In this document: positions 34,701 to 41,130 of the stretch, in pieces
How the letters are laid out: every line of letters starts with the position of its first letter
How positions within the stretch are numbered: the stretch's first letter is position 1
Assembly (NCBI GenBank): GCA_012934845.2
Contig: WNNJ02000983.1
Coordinates: 62,001-126,000, forward strand
Direction of reading: 5' to 3'
DNA length: 64,000 bases
DNA from: Pomphorhynchus laevis
Taxonomy: Eukaryota; Acanthocephala; Palaeacanthocephala; Echinorhynchida; Pomphorhynchidae
Position numbers and translations under genes: made by a program
The notes under the pieces: model-generated
Seen by the model: the letters and a program-made list of their open reading frames with translations, nothing else
The model's database searches: none
What the model was told of the DNA's origin: nothing

Positions 34701-35005
34701 TTTTTATTAAAGTATTAATAATTTCGGCAAGTACGAAAAAGTATTTCATTTAGAAAATTCACAGTAATCGAATACTTGTCTTGTAATTGTTTTTAATGAT
34801 GATTCCAGTACTATTAATAGTTTATCTTGATAGTTCTAATCCCTGCACTATCAACAGGTTAATAATATTACATTTTATAGCCTTAGTTACATTTTATTAA
34901 TATTTTGGATATGTTTAAGAAATTGCTGAGTTGCGGAAGAAATTTGAAGAAGATCGAAAGGCAATTGCAGAAATGAAATTGAAAAGGAAGTTTAAACCAC
35001 TTTAA
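19600..35005 (+). CDS. RRP7A: Ribosomal RNA-processing protein 7 homolog (RRP7A), spliced gene
   Basis: Rrp7 proteins act in the nucleolus in small-subunit (UTP-C/CURI related) pre-rRNA processing. Six exons are recognised, at 19600-19759, 27119-27247, 28021-28144, 29030-29130, 29594-29710 and 34920-35005. They read LALPIKL, VLFVTNIPIYC and FSQFGKINSVHIH, then FKVAYIVF (RRM-like strands), FPDEQKTLKDIEDYLREYD, DEEGWIQV and ELRKKFEED...KRKFKPL, matching Rrp7 order end to end. Phases agree across the first five exons. The last junction does not: the exon ending at 29710 is phase 0 and the last exon needs an incoming phase of 1. The exon expected to encode the NFYxFQxRE block was not found intact. 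The N-terminal start is also unresolved; an ATG with GTAAGT donor at 19545-19558 does not join in frame. Readable length is about 237 residues against about 280 in human. Confidence 0.9.
19895..20860 (-). mobile_element. LINE A ORF1 copy (gag-like, CCHC), antisense in RRP7A intron
   Basis: The - strand frames begin near 20718 (MTNSNTVVAYSMAANMNSS), continue as RHLLFNIFLRKFTLEYPGR and FNSIKIFNNSIRVYFTTHDL, and reach 20368-19895 with NPFMGYNLKFMLID and YPHCNNCHKWGHWASTC. It is co-linear with 310-784 in LINE A copy 1, with a stop or shift near 20490. No endonuclease or RT follows, so it is a fragment. Confidence 0.8.
20861..21325. other. Noncoding intron stretch with short hairpins
   Basis: No coding sequence is recognised. 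AAAACTGTTTT-CAT-AAAACAGTTTT is a perfect 11-bp inverted repeat at 21220-21244. Confidence 0.6.
21325..23515 (+). mobile_element. LINE family B, copy 3 (5'-truncated), in RRP7A intron
   Basis: The element starts inside the endonuclease/RT linker and runs through RT. Readable segments include YRPISLHSSLSKLLKHLILI, AFRSNHSIEIACMKVYNDPL, ISLDLSSAFYIVDHIILLSR, NVMQYADDILIYDHAPA and SDKSKIMWILPSQ. The ORF2 tail and 3'UTR follow, with hairpin GCGTGC-GCCA-GCACGC at 23475-23490 and an A/T tail to about 23520. Several frame breaks are present, and the DIVDH aspartate is changed (YIVDH). It is in the sense direction of the host gene. Confidence 0.85.
23684..23880 (+). repeat. Family D short repeat, copy 5
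   Basis: It begins with a pseudoknot-forming end (CTGCTATGTT at 23691 with AACATAGCAG at 23730; GACC at 23684 with GGTC at 23715), continues GAAACGTGAT and an AT-rich body, and ends GACTCAGTTATCTGATCTGA at 23880. The family end CTGATYTGA is shared by all copies. Confidence 0.7.
23931..24232 (+). repeat. Family D short repeat, copy 6
   Basis: It is co-linear with copy 5 and ends ACTCAGTTGGCTGATCTGA at 24232. GTCCC (23932) can pair with GGGGC (within 23961-23967) using one G-U pair. The longer stem is partly decayed in its first strand (23938-23947 against 23978-23987). Confidence 0.65.
24430..26440 (+). mobile_element. LINE family C, copy with RT (jockey/CR1-like), in RRP7A intron
   Basis: The 208-residue frame 24530-25156 reads FWSYVRGARILPAAI, IASAAGHDIVYPYLLKLL, IVVPIFKHEDRNSAGNYHAI and RLRSGRSCLTKI. 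Downstream frames give DAIFLDFSRAFNRVPHLILL, ILAFADDIKCG (catalytic FADD box), KNLGIIVQTNLK, VCYVIKNCFIKLIPSCAVHL and, near 26160, RLSHRVINAWNSLPDNIDA. These are the ordered parts of a jockey/CR1 RT and its tail. The 3'UTR hairpin AGCC-ATCT-GGCT lies at 26401-26412. Stops near 25330 and 25530 show it is dead. Confidence 0.85.
26430..26700 (-). mobile_element. LINE RT fragment (jockey/CR1-like), antisense
   Basis: The - strand reads VSEKHGIRKGYSNVTNLLAA, then TDTDIIFFDFSKAFDRVDNG and IPFMLVRRIQSFL, covering RT motifs 2a to A. It contains one stop in LLAAHLN*SANK. Only about 270 bp survive, trapped between LINE C 3' ends. Confidence 0.75.
26701..26760 (+). repeat. Orphan LINE C 3' hairpin
   Basis: TATAGCCA (26703-26710) and TGGCTATA (26723-26730) form an 8-bp stem, followed by GACCTGAA as in the copy at 26413-26422. 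It appears to be the 3' end of a severely truncated copy. Confidence 0.6.
27119..27247 (+). CDS. RRP7A: RRP7A exon B
   Basis: Forty-three codons in phase 0 on both sides encode DVLISIFSQFGKINSVHIHR and a Ser/Asn-rich variable loop ending DINYM before GTAGGT. It corresponds to the helix and strand 2 of the RRM-like domain (SRLLSTCGLVQSVEL in human RRP7A). Confidence 0.9.
27248..28020 (+). other. RRP7A intron B-C
   Basis: AT-rich intron of 773 bp from GTAGGT to TTTATTCAG. No mobile element is recognised. Confidence 0.85.
28021..28144 (+). CDS. RRP7A: RRP7A exon C
   Basis: GFKVAYIVFTSAKAVKSAMD continues to HIIPAFKCGYQ and ends with one extra base before GTAAGC (phase 1). FKVAYIVF is the RNP1-like strand and aligns with FQVAYVVF in human RRP7A. 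Confidence 0.92.
28145..29029 (+). other. RRP7A intron C-D with a duplicated exon edge
   Basis: The 885-bp intron contains a 75-bp upstream copy of its own 3' end and the start of exon D (28491-28565). It also has a 15-bp tandem pair CTCAAACGGCATATT near 28722-28752. Confidence 0.85.
28491..28582 (+). pseudogene. Decoy copy of the RRP7A exon D acceptor and 5' edge
   Basis: 28491-28565 matches 28979-29054, including the polypyrimidine-poor acceptor TTTGAATAG and the coding start TTATCTGACTATTTAAAA. The copy has lost one base after the acceptor, so joining exon C to it runs into a stop within six codons. A GTAAGT donor-like site at 28583 could close a 40-nt pseudoexon. Confidence 0.75.
29030..29130 (+). 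CDS. RRP7A: RRP7A exon D
   Basis: It enters in phase 1 (completing a Gly codon) and encodes YLSDYLKSFPDEQKTLKDIE then DYLREYDRKNQEE. It ends on a codon boundary before GTAATT. It aligns with ISDYADSVPDPEAL...FMEAYDQKIAEEE in the human protein. Confidence 0.92.
29131..29593 (+). other. RRP7A intron D-E
   Basis: 463-bp AT-rich intron. A 38-bp tandem pair (29434-29471 and 29472-29509) begins TTTGATCTAGACTATTAA. Confidence 0.85.
29594..29710 (+). CDS. RRP7A: RRP7A exon E
   Basis: Thirty-nine codons, phase 0 on both sides, encode DRKAENVVADEEGWIQVTTK and a basic run LRRKRKSKKK, ending before GTAATT. DEEGW is the most conserved motif of the Rrp7 C-terminal domain. Confidence 0.93.
29854..29887 (+). 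pseudogene. Possible degraded RRP7A exon (NFYxFQxRE block)
   Basis: After a CTAG acceptor, one frame reads QFLFQFKETKI and the next NFYF, both resembling the conserved NFYxFQxRE-S/T-K segment that precedes ELRKKFEED in Rrp7. It is not open in the phase required by exon E, and no donor closes it in the phase required by exon F. It could be a sequencing indel, a decayed duplicate or chance in AT-rich DNA. Confidence 0.3.
31506..31535. repeat. Inverted repeat at the left edge of the satellite
   Basis: ATTTCAATTTTTGA and TCAAAAATTGAAAT are perfect 14-bp arms separated by AA. The right arm is the first satellite sequence and the left arm is unique flank. Confidence 0.85.
31519..34651. repeat. 195-bp satellite array inside the last RRP7A intron, about 14.8 monomers
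   Basis: Monomer starts (ATCAAAAATTG) fall at 31521, 31717, 31911, 32107, 32301, 32497, 32692, 32888, 33083, 33278, 33474, 33670, 33865, 34316 and 34512, with lengths of 194-196 bp. Monomers are almost identical. The first few alternate 196/194 bp through an AAAAACTTTAACG or AAAAACTAACG variant. Each monomer has two dyads: AAAATCGATT...AATCGATTTT (31656/31684 in the first) and ATTTTATTA-GT-TAATAAAAT (31689-31708). Monomer 13 is interrupted by the exon copy at 33984-34212. Confidence 0.97.
33984..34212 (+). pseudogene. Duplicate of the RRP7A last exon and 3'UTR inside the satellite
   Basis: 229 bp identical by eye to 34935-35163. It carries the last 22 codons, the stop and an AATAAA at 34117-34122, but lacks the acceptor and the first codons of exon F. 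It is flanked by 28-bp direct copies of satellite sequence (33955-33982 and 34212-34239). Removing the insert and one repeat leaves a monomer of exactly 194 bp. It is not a retrocopy: it has no poly(A) tail and extends about 90 bp past AATAAA. Confidence 0.95.
34920..35005 (+). CDS. RRP7A: RRP7A exon F (last exon, stop codon)
   Basis: It encodes IAELRKKFEEDRKAIAEMKL and KRKFKPL then TAA at 35003. This is the characteristic Rrp7 C-terminus (LAQLRKKFEEDK...RKFRPY in human). The acceptor is TTTAAG; two bases complete a codon from the previous exon. Confidence 0.94.
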
Positions 35006-35067
35006 CAAATTTATTCTTTCCTACTAAAGTGCTCGATTTGGAGCCAAAATCATCATCTGTTGTAAAA

Positions 35068-35073
35068 AATAAA
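35068..35073 (+). terminator. RRP7A polyadenylation signal
   Basis: AATAAA lies 63 bp after the stop codon and is followed by T-rich and TGTGTT sequence. The identical signal is present in the duplicate at 34117-34122. Confidence 0.75.
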
Positions 35074-35163
35074 TACAATTTTTATTGTGTTCGTTAAATT
35101 TTATTCCTTTTTGATGTATCAAGTCTATTCGTTTACTAACTTATTGCCCTTTTAATTCATGTA

Positions 35164-35477
35164 TGCGTGATATAAGGTATGATATTTGATAAACGTACTA
35201 ATATCTAGAGCTATATCAGCAAACTATCTATCAGCCATATTTTATTAAAAAATGATTATTGAACTCAAATTATCCTTTAAAGTTTGGGGTTAATTTGTGA
35301 TATAATTACTTTTATTTACTCTTAACCTGTAAGATTGATTTTGTCATATAAGATTGGTTTTGTCATATTAATGACGAAACGTAATATCAAATTGTGTATC
35401 ATCATAGTTTTGGAATTTTATATATATAGGGTTATTTGAACCACAGCTTGGGATCCTTGTTTCTGTCGGATTCATAA
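35164..35477. other. Intergenic stretch after RRP7A
   Basis: AT-rich, no ORF. A short direct repeat TAAGATTG(A/G)TTTTGTCATAT occurs near 35329-35367. Confidence 0.6.
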
Positions 35478-35553
35478 ATATATCAAAATAGGTAAGTATA
35501 TAAAATTAAACCAAGCTTGGTTTAATTTTATATACTTACCTATTTTGATATAT
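35478..35553. repeat. Perfect 76-bp palindrome
   Basis: Two 38-bp arms meet without a spacer at 35515/35516 (centre CCAAGCTTGG). Each arm contains AGGTAAGTATA, so a splice-donor-like sequence appears on both strands. It abuts the left side of Penelope-like element 2. Confidence 0.95.
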
Positions 35554-36100
35554 ATAAGTAATAAGAGAAATTATATATGTAATAAGGGAAATATTACCTC
35601 ACCAATATTATTCGAGTCTTTGCATGACCCCGTCCTGAAAGCTAAAATATTATCACATCGTCAATTTCTGCAGTACTGCTGTTCCAAGAATATTATCACA
35701 AATGGTGTAAAGATACGGAAAACAATGGAAGTAAACTTCTCACTGATTCGTCCACACACTGCTGATCGATTGCAAATGCAGTGGTCTACCAATTTACAAC
35801 GATGTTCCTTAGACCTCCTTCGTATACAATACCAATCATATTTCGTAAGAAATCCTGGACCATTGTCTACTCAGCACATCCGTGCACAACTATTATACAT
35901 GCCGTATCTATTAAGGATCCAACGAGTGCAGCGACAATTCAGCAACAACCTGTGCCTAGTGTTTAAGGATGGACCGCACAGCAATTCGATCTGGTAAAGA
36001 GCGTAAAGCTCAGACAATTAAGCGAAGTGTCGAACACGCCTTTATTCACAATGTCACACAGGCAACCGAAACGGCCAGTGAGTACTTCATTCTACTGATG
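35554..36100 (+). mobile_element. Penelope-like element 2, N-terminal part
   Basis: The frame at 35545-35997 contains DPVLKAKILSHRQFLQYCCS then KNIITNGVKIRKTM, like the N-terminal region upstream of RT in Penelope-like elements (FL.xC...N.I..G). It is separated from the RT part of 36.97-38.46 kb by an inverted 3' segment. Confidence 0.55.
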
Positions 36101-36229
36101 GGTGTTGTCGGGTACTCATTGGTCGTCTAGAACTGACATGGCAATTGAAAATCGTGAATCAAAGTCCAGTCTAACAAGCAACACCATTATATATATTAAA
36201 ATTTTATATTTGAACACCGGAAAAAGAAG

Positions 36230-36968
36230 AAATATTTATTATTCAATTAATTCGAAGTTTTCGGCAAAATGCCTTCCTCAGCAATTGTTCAAAACAAACT
36301 GTTCAATGCTGATACGCTTTTATAGTTACGGTAAATGACATTTGTGAAACTTGTTCAGTGCGCTATCACACATTAATTGTGCTATCCAACGCTGTTCGTT
36401 GTTTTTTCTTTCATTTACCGTTTTGAAACCTCCACGCAAAATTGTGACATTCATAGCATGATCGTGGTTTTCTATTTGATGGTTGTCCGCGCCATCACGA
36501 CCAATATGCTTTGACTTTATATCGGCTCGTCTTCCGTTCATACGAACGTTAAGCTGATTTGATGTTTCACCAACATATTGTTGGTCGCACTGCATACAAT
36601 GGCAAAGATACACAACGTTTTTGGACTTGCATTGCGGTTGCCACTCACTAAGTACTTCATTCCTGTTATGGTGCTTGTGAAATGATTTGTGTTATTCATA
36701 CTTGAACAACATTTGCACCGTTTATCATTACATTGAGCGTTAGTACCTTGTTCAGATTTCTTTGTATTTAATAATCTTCGTAGATTATATGTAGTGTGAA
36801 ATCCGATTCTCGGAAGTGGAATATCCACATTTGATGCTAGGCTCAAAGACGCATATACATGATCCACGTCCGACTGTAGCCCCATCAATGCCGGATGATA
36901 ATCAAATATCAAGTTGAAAACACTGTCACTATCTTTATTGTCTTAATTACGACCCTTCAAAAGCGCGT
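36230..36968 (-). mobile_element. Penelope-like element 2, inverted 3' segment with GIY-YIG region
   Basis: The - strand reads DYHPALMGLQSDVDHVYASL, IPLPRIGFHTTYNLRRLLNT and CNDKRCKCCSSMNN, followed by YLCHCMQCDQQYVGETSNQL and RADIKSKHIG...HDHAMNV, the GIY-YIG nuclease with its cysteine motif. The first part duplicates 38185-38460 on the + strand, so the two lie head to head with the junction near 36968. Such inverted partial copies are a known Penelope feature. Confidence 0.85.
36251..36280 (-). other. Hammerhead-core-like motif near the Penelope-like 3' end
   Basis: The - strand reads CTGAGGAA-GGC-ATTTT-GCC-GAAAAC, i.e. the CUGANGA and GAAA boxes around a short stem. Penelope-like elements are known to carry small hammerhead ribozymes; the extra A and the lack of an evident cleavage stem make activity doubtful. 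Confidence 0.4.
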
Positions 36969-38460
36969 CTCTATTCATCTCGACAAATGACGAAATGACG
37001 ATATTGTTATACTCCCTGCCGATAAGGGCAGTAAAACTGTAGTACTGGACAAGCAAGACTATATCAATGAAGGCTTACGCCAATTACAATCGGTTTCGTA
37101 TAGTGAAATAACTAAGGATGATTTTAATAGTATGACACACTTTTAAAAAAAGTATGAAAAGAGAGAATGACACACACTTTCGCTTCGAAGATAAGAGAGC
37201 TTGTTCATGATGATGAAGTAGCTAAGTCTCTTACTGTTGCAAATCCGGTACCTGGACACATATCTTCTATCTAAAATTCACAAACAAATTACACCTTGTC
37301 CAGGGAGACCGATTGTGAGAAATTGTGGTAGAATGTCCGAGAAAGCATCACGTTATCTTCACAAGAAGTTATATCTTGTCGAATCGTCCTTCTTTCCTAT
37401 CTAGTATTGATGACTTTTGGCGGAAATATGAGACTGACATGACGAAGTTAGGGCATAACACTATCTTATGTAAATTGGATATAGAATCGTTATTCACATC
37501 TATCAAGCATGAAAACGGTATTAAAGCAATACATTCACATCTAATTAACTACGGTTTACCAGAAAATGATGCCATCAACCTAAAATCTCTACTTCAAATA
37601 GTCTTAAATTCAAATATCTTTGAATTTAACAATCAAATATACAAACAAAATATAGGAGCTGCGATGGGTACTCCATTTGGACCGACGTACGCAGGACTTT
37701 ATGTATTGACAATCGAGGAAAGATACATTGCCAAATGTGAGTATAAGCCTACCGTATGGCTCCGCTATGTGGACGACATATTTTGTGTGTGAGGCCACGA
37801 TCGTGTGCGCCTAGATCAATTTGTGGATGGCCTCAATTCGGAATCTGAGTTAACTTTCACTTGTGACAAACAACAAGACAATAACGAATTTCAGTTTTTG
37901 GATGTGGCACTTAATAAAAATAATAAAACACAATGGGAAACTACAGTAAATCGCAAATTCAAAGTGACAAGATCTCTAATACATACAAGCAGCGCCAATC
38001 ATCCAAAAATTAAACGCAATTTAATTAGAAATGAGGCAACAAGAGCTAAGAAAATATGCTCAAATACGATATTATTCGAGAAATGCTTGCAACAATTATC
38101 AGCAGAATTTGTCGAACGTGGTTATAAAACGAAAGTCGTAAACCGACAATTCCGAGAAGTCAGAATGATGATTTCGGATGCGCTTTTGAAGGGCCGTAAT
38201 TAAGACAATAAAGATAGTGACAGTGTTTTCAACTTGATATTTGATTATCATCCGGCATTGATGGGGCTACAGTCGGACGTGGATCATGTATATGCGTCTT
38301 TGAGCCTAGCATCAAATGTGGATATTCCACTTCCGAGAATCGGATTTCACACTACATATAATCTACGAAGATTATTGAATACAAAGAAATCTGAACAAGG
38401 TACTAACGCTCAATGTTATGATAAACGGTGCAAATGTTGTTCAGATATGAATAACACAAA
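36969..38460 (+). mobile_element. Penelope-like element 2, RT segment
   Basis: Readable segments are LGHNTILCKLDIESLFTSIK (motif A region), NIGAAMGTPFGPTYAGLYVL (motif B) and WLRYVDDIFCV (YVDD catalytic box). Then come QFLDVALNKNNKTQWETTV and the same DYHPALMGLQSDVDHVYASL linker as the inverted segment. It is broken in several places. It ends at about 38460 where an antisense REL-endonuclease LINE begins. Confidence 0.88.
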
Positions 38461-39174
38461 TGACGGTGCCAAATTATTAAAGATGCAAATGTCCAAAAAA
38501 TACCGGTCCGTCATTTGCCTGAAAAGACCATTGCAAACTATGTCTGCTCTTGCTCCTCTATCTCGTGAAGTAGTTGATGTGTTGAAAATTATAAATTCAG
38601 GTACGTTTTGCAATTGTGGTTCCGTTCGAACTTCGCGGCAAATAGCCTTAAGATGTTTAGCAACTTCATATACAGTAGCATTATGTCTGATAAACGTCAT
38701 GCCTTTAAACCGACAAGATAAAGCATGGTTGATTTCAAGGTTGGAACCACATACACATTTCAGATCTCGATATCTATAGCTCCAATTATATCTTGCAGCC
38801 AATACATCTTTAAATTCAACGGAATTCATGAAGATGTCGATGTTGTCGGAAGTGGGGTTAAGCCAAGCGGAAGCCCCGATTGCACATACACTCTCAAAGA
38901 TCGTTGTTAAGTCATTTTCTGATGATTCAATTAAGTTTGATTGTAATCGAAGTTTTATTTTTTCATTCTGTGTTCTAATAAGCTTTAACATCTCTCGTTG
39001 ATGCTGTTCTTGTTCGATTCTCGTAAAACCATCGATAATTTGGCATATCATTCTGGAATTGTGATACTCAGATATATCCGTTTGTGTCTGATCAATTATA
39101 CCCAATCCACCTAATCGGCGAGGCAAAGAAATAATTTGCTCAATCTCATCATCTCCAGATTCAAAACCTAGCAT
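38461..39174 (-). pseudogene. REL LINE C-terminal knuckle and endonuclease
   Basis: The frame contains SLPRRLGGLGIIDQTQTDIS (thumb), CVCGSNLEINHALSC (CxC-x7-H-x4-C knuckle), FIRHNATVYEVAKHLK, RGARADIV and RYFLDICIFNN. The R-x-D and LD acidic pair fit a PD-(D/E)XK-type nuclease that nicks the target. It ends by truncation right after the acidic core. Confidence 0.85.
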
Positions 39175-39819
39175 TTATGGTAATATTTGGTTATACAAAT
39201 TTGATCTGAGTGAGCTAAAAGATTGATACGGGATATCACATGTACGCTTCAGATAGGTAAATTTGTGTTGTAATGCTTTCGTCAGAAGAATGTAACCAGC
39301 GAAAGCCTCCCAGTTAGTTACTCCCTTCAATTTATTTATTTCCACCTCCCACTCGGCCGTTTTTTCCTCGCATCTTTTTCTGATAAACTCACCACTTCCT
39401 ATGTAGCTTGCAAGGTAGGATACACCATCCTGCACGATTTTGACGCCATTGTTGATTATGGGGTTAGACCGAACTGCTTTTTCGTTCTGGTTTGTTAACA
39501 AAACACATTTAGTTGGATTTATATGGTAGCCGAAGGACGGTCCACATCTTTTTATTTCCTGCCATATTCTTGTGAGCTCAGATATCGTTCCGACACACGC
39601 CCCATCATCGGCATACCAGCAATGTGTTGCATCTGGAGCGACTTTATGTAAGCGATGGATCATAGGGATCGAAGCAAGTTCGAAAGCTGCCATAGATAAC
39701 GTGTTGCCATGAGTAAAGCCCTCCGATGCCATTATGGATGTACCGTTTATCGTAAGTGTTATGGGTTCCCCGTAAGTATTCATCATAACTCTTTCCATGG
39801 ATGGACATATATACTTCAT
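39175..39819 (-). pseudogene. REL LINE reverse transcriptase core
   Basis: The frame shows EGFTHGNTLSMAAFELASIP (motif B with the unusual HGNTLSMA), HCWYADDGACVGTISEL (catalytic YADD), GPSFGYHINPTKCVLL (motif D/E) and ITNGVK...YLASYIGS. Motif A (RNAFNCINRRLV) is readable in another frame at about 39870-39830, so one frameshift lies just upstream. Confidence 0.88.
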
Positions 39820-40117
39820 GTTTTGGAGGACAAGTCTTCTATTTATGCAGTTAAAAGCGTTTCGAGCATCTAGTAATAGGACGCATTTGTTTTGTGATTT
39901 TTCGTATGTACCGCGGATTTAATGAATAGCGATTTCAGTGCCACACCTTTGACCTGCACATAGCTGAAAATTTTGGCTATGAAAATTTGTTCCCGATGGA
40001 CCTGCTGAACCTTTGGTTAGTCATGCTGCAGTTATTATGGGTGTAATTGTTTTACTCGGCTTAGTGTTGTCTCTCCGTCGATCTCTTGATCTAGGGACAG
40101 CACGCCATTTCTATTCT

Positions 40118-40741
40118 TCAAACATAATGCCCTTGATGCTTTTCCAATTTTGATGCTTTGCCATTTTTTACTTGGCTTACTATTTGATGAATAGTATGGT
40201 CTGAATGATTTCTTTGCTTCAATTCTTGTATGTATTCTGCTTCTATTTTTAATTTCGCAATGTCATTCGATTTCCAAAGTCCAATTCTTCGTTCTAGGGT
40301 TTTTCTGATCATGGTAGTTTTTCGACTTGGTATGTGTTGCAGAATTAACTGACACATTACAGTGGCTCGTTGTAGATGGTCATTATTTGAAATGATACCT
40401 TTATTGAAGTCCTCGAAACATTCCGATAACATGTCTACAAAAACTTTACTAGCGTTACAGTTGGGAAGTAGAAGCAGATTTGGAAACCAGTGTATTACCA
40501 TATTACAAATAGCTTCAATCGACTCATCTTGAGCTGAACTTCGGTCATCGGAATTCCCAAATGGAGAATTACTGTCATTACTTGAGGACTGTGATGAAAC
40601 AAGTTTGTTGTTCTTACAATTTGTTGCTAGGCAGTCAATACAGCGCCGGTTTGCCTTTGCACATTTACATCCTCTGCATACAGTTGCGGGGCCGTTGCAG
40701 TTACAACATTTAGTTGTGGTTGCTGGTTTACCATTCGGCAT
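40118..40741 (-). pseudogene. REL LINE N-terminal cysteine-rich ORF
   Basis: A 207-residue frame starts MPNGKPATTTKCCNCNGPAT and continues CRGCKCAKANRRCIDCLATN, a compact zinc-binding cluster. After it come a Ser-rich linker and a helical segment with KTTMIRKTLERRIGLW. In REL-type LINEs the N-terminal fingers contact the target DNA. The frame is open, but the downstream RT is not in continuous frame. Confidence 0.7.
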
Positions 40742-40745
40742 TAGT

Positions 40746-41130
40746 AGTGTATATTAGAAGTCAGAGCCCTTGTATTCTGGGATGACTATAGTTTACAACT
40801 ATACTGCGATTCTAGGAAGGCTACTTTTGATGCTTGTGAGGTTGTATGTTATTTACTGTATGTTAATTTATCTTGTATTGGATGTGTTTTTATCTTGTAT
40901 GTATATTAGATATCAAACTTTTTTAAAACTTGTTTAAAATTTTTTATAATAAATAACAGTTTTTTTCTTCACATAAAAAGGTTTCTGAGATAATACAATT
41001 ATAACATACAAGTGTTGAAGGATTTTCTTTGAGAACAAAAAAAGTACAGCTTAAAACACAATAATAACATACAAAAAATTGAAAATTATTATTACAAACA
41101 ATTCCACGAAGTAAAGCTCAGCACCATAAC
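40746..41130. other. Noncoding AT-rich stretch between two REL LINEs
   Basis: The 5' regions of two oppositely oriented REL elements meet here. No coding sequence is recognised. Confidence 0.55.

Larger units (their letters stand above)
29711..34919 (+). other. RRP7A last intron (5.2 kb) carrying the satellite array
   Basis: It starts GTAATT after exon E and ends GTTTAAG before exon F. The first 1.8 kb is AT-rich; the array runs 31519-34651. One or more small coding exons must lie here if the gene is intact, because phases of the flanking exons do not match. A decayed candidate sits at 29854. Confidence 0.7.
38461..40745 (-). mobile_element. REL-endonuclease LINE, antisense copy (R2/NeSL-type architecture), decayed
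   Basis: On the - strand a cysteine-rich N-terminal ORF (40741-40118) is followed by RT (about 40010-39175) and a zinc knuckle plus restriction-like endonuclease (39174-38461). The 3' side is cut within the endonuclease at the junction with the Penelope-like element. RT and endonuclease frames are adjacent and nearly continuous. Clade name within the REL group is not decided. Confidence 0.88.

Noticed and set aside
36102-36338. 78-residue + strand frame
   Set aside because: It overlaps the noncoding end of the inverted Penelope-like segment and shows no motif.
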